DNA from: Fragum whitleyi
Lineage: Eukaryota; Mollusca; Bivalvia; Cardiida; Cardiidae
DNA length: 64,000 nt
Assembly (NCBI GenBank): GCA_948146395.1
Contig: OX411549.1
Span: 32,944,693 to 33,008,692 of the forward strand
Direction: 5' to 3'
Shown here: piece by piece, positions 61,005 to 64,000 of the stretch
Layout: every line of letters starts with the position of its first letter
How positions within the stretch are numbered: position 1 is the first letter of the stretch
Position numbers and translations under genes: made by a program
Notes under the pieces: model-generated
What the model saw: only the letters and a program-made list of their open reading frames with translations
What the model was told of the DNA's origin: nothing
Databases searched by the model: none

Positions 61005-62963
61005 AGTTTGTTTGAAGTTCATACACATATATTGCAAATGTACTTGTTATCTCCAGACTGCATACCACCTACACATTACATCGCCTTCAATCATTGGTCG
61101 AGTCGAAGAATTAACTTTCCGTTTAACGACTACCCCCCCCCCCCCCAAAAAAAAAAAAAATAAAAAAAAAAAATAAAAAAATAAAAATAAAAAAAAAAAA
61201 AAAATAATAAAATAAAAAAAAATCTCTTTAACAAAATAAGCGAAAGGTAAATGTTTAAAGAGTTGGTGGTTTGCTTTAATAAATAGCGTAAGTGGGCTTC
61301 ATAACAATCGACTTAATGAATATCAAATATTTGATATATGCATTCGAAATGGCTCCTTTTCATTACCAAATAATCGCTTCCTGGAGTGTATCCAAGTGTC
61401 CCAGAGTAACTGATATGTTAAACTATTCTATCGCGACTTAGATTTGGTTTAGATTGTCAGTCTGTAACTTACTTTCTGGTCCGTATACCAAAATATGATC
61501 AATAGCTGTTTGAGCCCCTAAATCGACGAACCAGTAAGGCGTTTCTGATGGGTTTGAGATCGTTCCACTGCAAGTGCGACTTGAACTCGGGTCTGCTGCA
61601 TCAGTCATTCCATCGAGTGCCAGGGAAGCATTCCACGAGAATCCGTCGGCGTTAAGTGTCGAAGATTGCATAGCAGACTTGCCTCTTGCGAGATTTTGGT
61701 CTGGAGAAGAATCGTGGTGAGACGTTACAAAATAAGGACTTATCACTTTTAAAAGAATACATGAACAGTATAAATGAGTCTTTAATGCTTTCTTTCAAGG
61801 GGCTTGAATCTTCCCTTTCTTGAAAAATGAAAAAATCGAAATAAACACTGCGTCGTTGTATTGATGTAGTCGGTTTGTGTATAAGGGATGTTTGTACTGC
61901 CTTGCCGTACTGGCTATCTTTTAAAACGACTTGGTAGAGCATTCGCTTAGGGGTCCCGGGTTCGAAATCGGCGGAATCGATTATATATTTACGGTGTGCA
62001 TTTTGCGCCAACCGTAACAACCCACATGAGGCGGTAGTTGATGGTGTTGAATATAGAAGATCCATATAATATTCTTAATCGATGTCTAAGGGGTATATTT
62101 AGCCGAGTTGTATATAAGGGATGTTTATACTGTCTTGCAATAAAAGCTAGATGTTACAGCGACGTGGTAGATCATTCGCCGATTAAGACGAAGCGCACGG
62201 AAATGCTTAACATTTGAAATTGAACATCTCCCGTTAAGTTTCATCTGCCATATTTTTCGAACCTGTTGGTCAATTTCTATGTTCTTTATACCAAATGAGC
62301 CACAAGAAAGCATACTTTTAAAGTATATTTGTTAGGTGAATTGAGGAAATTAAAATTCCCGTTCAATTAAGATTCTTTGTCACCACAACTCGCAAATTAC
62401 GTCTGTGAAACGTAACAAATTATGTGTGGGGAGATTTCTTAAAAATCCCTAAAATGCATTAATTAGTTCATGAAAAATGTTGGGAATCTTAGGATTTGCG
62501 CGAGAGATGACAACACATTAGTAGGTGAACTTAAATGACCGTCAGTAAAACAACAAACAATTTATAGTGATTTATTTTACAGTTCAAAAGTTGTAAAACG
62601 TCAAATTTTAACGAAAAATCGGCGTGAAAAATGGTAAAGTTTTCTCGATATCTTTATAAATGATAAATGAATTTTTGTGAAAATTAAAATTAAAAATACT
62701 ATTTTTTTTCCTAGTTTTCGTTTATTATTTTCAAACAGTTTACACCGTTTTTTCCTTTCCAACGTGCTTGTGGATATCTTTTTAAAATATGACAAGAAGC
62801 CTATCGTAAAAAGACTTATAAAGAGCACCTATCTGACAGGCGTCTCCGCTGTATCCTTCCGCACATCCGGCTGGGCATTCTCCGGTCACTTTATCGCATG
62901 GGACTCTGTCTGCACAGTAACAACTCATAGCACAGTTAATCCCGTATGTACCGTTCATGCATT
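44150..62963 (-). CDS. Single-pass receptor with galactose-binding domain and EGF-like repeats, 3' part of gene
   Basis: At least 12 exons read on the - strand with consistent phases (phase 1 as far as the transmembrane exon). Order: EGF-like module (62829-62963); NLARGK...DLG galactose-binding domain over two exons; six EGF-like modules of about 46 residues (C-x-G-x-Y-G...C-x-x-C...C-x-x-G-C), one 138-nt exon each; an acidic stretch TEDDDDN; a transmembrane helix with KKKR stop-transfer; a cytoplasmic tail with EYDYVNQ and GYNQ, ending NTKL. About 558 residues lie in the window; signal peptide and earlier exons are beyond 64000. The layout recalls MEGF10/PEAR1-type receptors and the many lectin-EGF receptors of molluscs, which bind glycans or cell debris; ligand and function here are inference. 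Order and phase of exons are seen directly; no transcript confirms them. Confidence 0.85.
44365..44690. repeat. GACCGACC-bearing dispersed repeat in a receptor intron
   Basis: CAAAGGGCAATAACTCACAA, TTGAGATATGCTCCGGACAA, GACCGACCGACCGACAGGGT and CCAATGGTCCTCTTGTT are in the order seen in bivalve repeat families with GTCCG tracts. Lies between the two cytoplasmic-tail exons. Confidence 0.6.
44834..44922 (-). CDS. Receptor exon: cytoplasmic tail with YVN motif
   Basis: 89 nt; phase 2 in, phase 1 out. Acceptor TATTTTAG|G, donor CAAG|GTAATA. Encodes MKSSYFETTMAGNGHD and REYDYVNQ. Y-V-N fits the Y-x-N pattern that Grb2-type SH2 domains bind when phosphorylated; that role is inference. Confidence 0.75.
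44923..47171. other. Receptor intron between cytoplasmic and transmembrane exons
   Basis: Non-coding. 44995-45120 and 48697-48830 are related (AGAATTCGCTATT...TTGTATACAAAT). 46590-46800 matches 23385-23500. No element boundaries were fixed. Confidence 0.5.
47172..47304 (-). CDS. Receptor exon: transmembrane segment
   Basis: 133 nt. Acceptor TCTTTCAG|CG, donor AAGAG|GTAACT, leaving phase 2. Encodes an acidic juxtamembrane TSDNTEDDDDN, a hydrophobic helix VGAIVGGVFGALGFILIVIG and the basic stop NKKKR, so the C-terminal side is cytoplasmic. Confidence 0.85.
48294..48431 (-). CDS. Receptor exon: EGF-like module (membrane-proximal)
   Basis: 138 nt, phase 1-1. Acceptor TTTTCAAG|AA, donor TCAA|GTAAGT. 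Encodes ECPDGTYGPNCVSTCGRC through GCDGGLLPPLC; the last loop departs from the usual G-W/F-x-G pattern. Confidence 0.82.
48839..48990. mobile_element. Short MITE with GTGTCCATGAATAAAGT ends, copy 2
   Basis: Same family as 21902-22045: GTTGTGTCCATGAATAAAGT at one end and TTTTTTCATGGACACAACAA at the other, with GAATCCTCTGGCTCCGCC in the middle. Receptor intron. Confidence 0.72.
49139..49276 (-). CDS. Receptor exon: EGF-like module
   Basis: 138 nt, phase 1-1. Acceptor TTTTCACAG|CC, donor AGTG|GTAAGC. Encodes ACDDGLYGVQCNSSCANC through GCAAGFNGSMC. Confidence 0.85.
49306..49527 (-). mobile_element. TTAA-flanked MITE, 222-bp relative of the element at 11448
   Basis: Ends CCCTTTCCTG and ATAGGAAAGGG, TTAA at 49302-49305 and 49528-49531. 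Internally holds a palindrome (AAGAAGAAATTGCTT / AAGCAATTTCTTCTT) of which the 130-bp copy keeps only part. Located in a receptor intron. Strand is arbitrary. Confidence 0.8.
49532..51771. other. Receptor intron, mostly unassigned
   Basis: Holds a hairpin (about 49857-49912, CACCCAGTATGAATACG / GATTCATACAAGAGTGTG), a repeat fragment with CAACATAGGGTTCATTG and ACCCCCTCTCTTTATCTG (49935-50012), and the tRNA-like palindrome at 51522. Otherwise AT-rich, nothing recognised. Confidence 0.5.
51522..51597. repeat. 76-bp near-perfect palindrome with tRNA-like B box
   Basis: Arms of 30 bp (51522-51551, 51568-51597) pair with one mismatch around a 16-nt loop that itself can pair (GACC/GGTC). The right arm contains GAGTTCGATTCCCGGGAGCG, like a tRNA T-arm/B box. 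Looks like two head-to-head ends of a tRNA-derived SINE rather than a tRNA gene. Confidence 0.7.
51772..52026. mobile_element. GTGACCC-ended MITE in a receptor intron
   Basis: About 255 bp, ends TTGACCCGTCATGCAAAAAT and CCTTTTCGCGTGCCGGGTCA, core CTACCCTAGTC...AGTCTTAATAGG. Older than the 22049 copy. Ends 107 bases 3' of the EGF exon at 52133. Confidence 0.75.
52133..52270 (-). CDS. Receptor exon: EGF-like module
   Basis: 138 nt, phase 1-1. Acceptor ATTTCAG|CG, donor ACAG|GTAAAT. Encodes ACSNGSYGIDCGETCGWC through GCAPGWLDDTC. Confidence 0.85.
53133..54470 (+). mobile_element. PIF/Harbinger-like non-autonomous element with TACGCT subterminal repeats
   Basis: Inverted ends GGGCCTGTCACACCACAGCG and CGCTGTGGTGTGACACCCCC. 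Both subterminal regions (53150-53465, 54150-54440) are crowded with ATACGCT or ACGTATG-type words. The middle holds a broken coding remnant from ATG 53660: RRHGRRRWRK, NHWIRGR, a stop, then FDLYDKLLVELRNEDQAY, resembling the N-terminus of Harbinger transposases. No clear target duplication was found, and superfamily is inferred from the remnant. Confidence 0.65.
53660..53940 (+). pseudogene. Harbinger transposase N-terminal remnant
   Basis: Frame from ATG 53660 reads MDAALLSHHLTLYYVEKRR, a basic RRRWRK run, NHWIRGR, an in-frame TAG, then YDKLLVELRNEDQ and GYMTSFWHFF. The W-x-R-x-W and LL-x-ELR-x-ED pattern is that of PIF/Harbinger proteins near their N-terminus. The catalytic part is missing. 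Confidence 0.5.
54550..54687 (-). CDS. Receptor exon: EGF-like module
   Basis: 138 nt, phase 1-1. Acceptor CATTTTCAG|CA, donor GAAC|GTAAGC. Encodes ACNDGFYGIECNSTCGHC through GCEQGFAGEMC. A Harbinger-like element ends about 80 bases 3' of the exon (54470). Confidence 0.85.
55059..55196 (-). CDS. Receptor exon: EGF-like module
   Basis: 138 nt, phase 1-1. Acceptor TTTTCAG|AA, donor ACAG|GTAGAT. Encodes ECGDGMFGEDCRQMCGNC through GCAPGWVDTNC. Confidence 0.85.
55895..56040 (+). repeat. tRNA-like SINE with poly-A tail
   Basis: GTTCCGTGGTCGAGAGGTGT (A-box-like) and GGCGGTTCAAATCTGAAC (B-box-like) lie about 45 bp apart, followed by a T run and, at 56012-56039, a 28-A tail. Typical of a SINE; Leu- or Ser-type tRNA ancestry is only a guess. 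Confidence 0.5.
57139..57195 (-). CDS. Possible half-EGF mini-exon, copy 2
   Basis: 57 nt, phase 1-1, same acceptor and GTAGGT donor as copy 1, encoding the same 19 residues. The period to copy 1 and to the full exon is 136 bp in each case. Confidence 0.45.
57275..57331 (-). CDS. Possible half-EGF mini-exon, copy 1
   Basis: 57 nt, phase 1-1, with ATTTCAG acceptor and GTAGGA donor. Encodes ESTCPSGCAAGYQGDMCTQ, nearly identical to the second half of the EGF exon at 57411. It could add 19 residues in frame or be skipped. No transcript evidence. Confidence 0.45.
57411..57548 (-). CDS. Receptor exon: EGF-like module flanked by copies of its own halves
   Basis: 138 nt, phase 1-1. Acceptor TCTCTAG|AC, donor CAAG|GTAGGA. 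Encodes DCQDGSYGVGCNNVCGNC through CPGGCAAGYQGDMCTQ. Its 5' half is repeated three times upstream (57600-57905) and its 3' half twice downstream (57275-57331, 57139-57195). Confidence 0.85.
57490..57905. repeat. 116-bp tandem repeat: EGF exon 5' half plus upstream intron
   Basis: The string GTCTAGAGAT recurs at 57547, 57663, 57778 and 57894 (115-116 bp apart). Each unit carries the first half of the EGF exon behind its CTCTAG acceptor, but only the unit at 57411-57548 goes on into the second half. The other three end at AATTGTAAACTG and would soon hit a stop. Confidence 0.9.
57920..58025. mobile_element. TGAGCC-ended MITE, copy f, partial
   Basis: Retains one end (ATGTGCTCGACATTTCCAAC) and the central inverted repeat CTGGCCAGTCTGTGC / GCACAGTCTGGCCAG; the other end is gone. 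Adjoins the 116-bp repeat array of the receptor EGF exon. Confidence 0.6.
58660..59751. repeat. 135-bp tandem repeat with 270-bp dimeric order
   Basis: Eight copies of a 135-136 bp unit (ACAATGCTCT at 58791, 58926, 59061, 59196, 59332, 59467, 59603, 59738). Units alternate strictly between GTTGTTAGATGCTAC and GTTATTAGCTGCTAC, so the higher-order unit is about 270 bp. Located in the receptor intron between lectin-like and EGF exons. Confidence 0.92.
60040..60470. mobile_element. Tc1/mariner-type MITE, copy 3, at a receptor exon donor
   Basis: One end is GTTATTAACCTG (60459-60470) next to TA 60471-60472. Interior shares CATTCATTC, ATCGCTAATTT-like and AACAAAATTAG-like blocks with copies 1 and 2. 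The far end near 60040 is decayed. Read on the - strand it begins right after the donor GTAGGT. Confidence 0.65.
60479..60700 (-). CDS. Receptor exon: galactose-binding domain, second half
   Basis: 222 nt, phase 1-1. Acceptor TTATACAG|AT, donor GGAG|GTAGGT. Encodes VENFMLYLTNN, a central loop, and the closing strand MCEVRVFGG typical of this fold. A Tc1-type MITE of the same family as in IGHMBP2 intron 4 begins eight bases after the donor. Confidence 0.83.
60954..61002. repeat. ATT microsatellite
   Basis: About 16 uninterrupted TTA/ATT units in the receptor intron between the two halves of the galactose-binding domain. Confidence 0.95.
61133..61222. repeat. Poly-C / poly-A tract
   Basis: A C run (61133-61146) is followed by about 75 bases of A-rich sequence broken by single T residues. 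Possibly the tail of a retroposed element; also a likely assembly-error site. Confidence 0.85.
61473..61700 (-). CDS. Receptor exon: galactose-binding domain, first half
   Basis: 228 nt, phase 1-1. Acceptor TTCTCCAG|AC, donor GAAA|GTAAGT. Encodes NLARGKSAMQSST, ALDGMTD and PYWFVDLGAQTAIDHILVYG, the pattern of F-type lectin or F5/8 type C-like beta-sandwich domains. Binding specificity cannot be read from this. Confidence 0.83.
61880..62010 (+). repeat. tRNA-derived SINE-like sequence
   Basis: ACTTGGTAGAGCATTCGC resembles a tRNA D-arm/A box and GGTCCCGGGTTCGAAATC a B box, at tRNA-like spacing. The leader TAAGGGATGTTTGTACTGCC recurs at about 62115, before a second degraded copy. No acceptor stem pairing was found, so it is not called a tRNA. 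Confidence 0.5.
62829..62963 (-). CDS. Receptor exon: EGF-like module (first in window)
   Basis: 135 nt, phase 1-1. Acceptor ATTACAG|AA, donor ATAG|GTGCTC. Encodes ECMNGTYGINC through CPAGCAEGYSGDAC with EGF/laminin-type cysteine spacing. It lies 5' of the lectin-like domain, so the complete protein probably has more modules upstream. Confidence 0.8.
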
Positions 62964-64000
62964 CTGTAATATATTATTCAACTAAGAAGATTTTTTTTTT
63001 AAAAAAATGTCTCGACGATTACGAGATTTTCGCAAAACATCAATTATTCTTTGTTGTGTTTCGGATATGCTGGATAGGTTATTATGTCGCATATAAACTG
63101 TTTTCCTTTGTCAAATGACTATTACTTATTTTCATTGTAACTATAATTGTTGAAGGTTTGGTGTGTGTTTCTTAGGCCTTAATTCAAAAGACGGGGATAG
63201 CACTCTAGTTCTAATTCAATTTAATTTAATATAATTTTTTGAAAAAAAAAAAGAAACAAATCAACAGGTAGATGTTGACGATGCAGTGGATAATTGCGAA
63301 TATAGTGCGTTTGAATAGTATTGGTTCTAAACATTGCTTTACCCATGTATACGTATTACCTGGGGATATACTCAAGAGCAATTTAAACGCACCATCTGAA
63401 CTTTTCTCTTATGATAATTGTATGTACCAAAAACTCAGACATGAATATAACCAATCTAAATAAATTTGTAATGGACCATTTACTTTACAATAATGTTCCT
63501 CAGCTCGGAAACGGTCAAAGGTTTTGGACCGATGATTAAGAAAAAGTTAAAAAATTGTTAATCTTATAACTGAAAAGTAGGTTTGCGAACCCTTTCTGTC
63601 GTTTGACTTTTGGTAACATAACCTCTAACCCTGTAGAAAATCCTAGCTATCACTTTGTGGAACAATTGCCTTAGTCTAGACAGCTGATTGGCGCATAGGC
63701 TAGCGCACATGTATTTTATGGCTTAACTGTACCCTCGGCGTCGCTGATAGACCTTAACATGTCACCTTGAGCTCAAATCACTCGAAAACACGAGTGCCAA
63801 AAGGTTATTTACGTTTCCTTTGTTTAAATAAGAAACTGTTTTAATTTGATCCTATACCATACGTAAGTTGCGATCACCAAACTGCTTTTTTCTTAGAACA
63901 AATGTGAATTTTAATACTGTATTTTCATTCTCTAAGAAACAATACTTTTGATTATGCAATCAAAAACTTGTTTCAAAAATACAATTAAATAAGCAAGCCA
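62964..64000. other. Receptor intron or upstream region at window end
   Basis: No further EGF, lectin or signal-peptide exon was found in either strand. The gene is expected to continue past 64000 because the exon at 62829-62963 starts in phase 1 with no start codon. Confidence 0.5.

Noticed and set aside
60891..61163. 90-residue frame with a poly-Ile run
   Set aside because: Product of the ATT microsatellite and poly-C/A tract.

Overview
The window is animal nuclear DNA: AT-rich, with spliced genes, long introns and many transposon copies. The gene types and repeats (a lectin/EGF receptor, PHD-APE-RT LINEs, elements carrying GTCCGTCC tracts, repeats rich in TGACCTTGACC) look molluscan, most likely bivalve. 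The species cannot be fixed from the sequence alone. No prokaryotic features, rRNA genes, convincing functional tRNA genes or CRISPR arrays were seen. Layout: positions 1-5256 hold no recognisable gene, only palindromes, a cluster of GTGACCC-ended MITEs and a LINE tail. A complete IGHMBP2 (SMUBP-2) gene runs on the + strand from 5257 to 37959 in 15 coding exons. Its splice phases agree throughout, predicting 1045 residues with an SF1/UPF1-like helicase, R3H and AN1 zinc finger. Intron 1 contains a full-length 3.75-kb non-LTR retrotransposon, intact over 1159 codons and carrying a 2A-like DVEINPGP motif, PHD finger, APE endonuclease and reverse transcriptase. It sits inside an older LINE that it splits with a GGTGATC target duplication. 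A second, decayed LINE lies further along the same intron. Other introns carry MITEs, some within a few bases of splice sites. Behind IGHMBP2 (38460-41452) is a third, decayed LINE cut by a 765-bp TTAA-flanked element. From 62963 down to 44150 on the - strand is the 3' part of a gene for a single-pass receptor: an EGF-like module, a galactose-binding (F-type lectin or F5/8C-like) domain over two exons, six more EGF-like modules each on a 138-nt phase-1 exon, a transmembrane exon and a short tyrosine-containing tail. Its 5' end lies beyond the window. The two genes converge and show no sign of acting together; one is a nucleic-acid helicase, the other a surface receptor. The strongest observations are repeated exon fragments in both genes: a threefold copy of the 3' end of IGHMBP2 exon 6, and an EGF exon whose 5' half is repeated on its upstream side while its 3' half is repeated on its downstream side. 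Also notable are the 2A motif in the intact LINE, two MITEs of one family inserted at the same offset from a splice donor in both genes, TTAA elements whose removal restores LINE reading frames, and a dimeric 135/270-bp satellite array.
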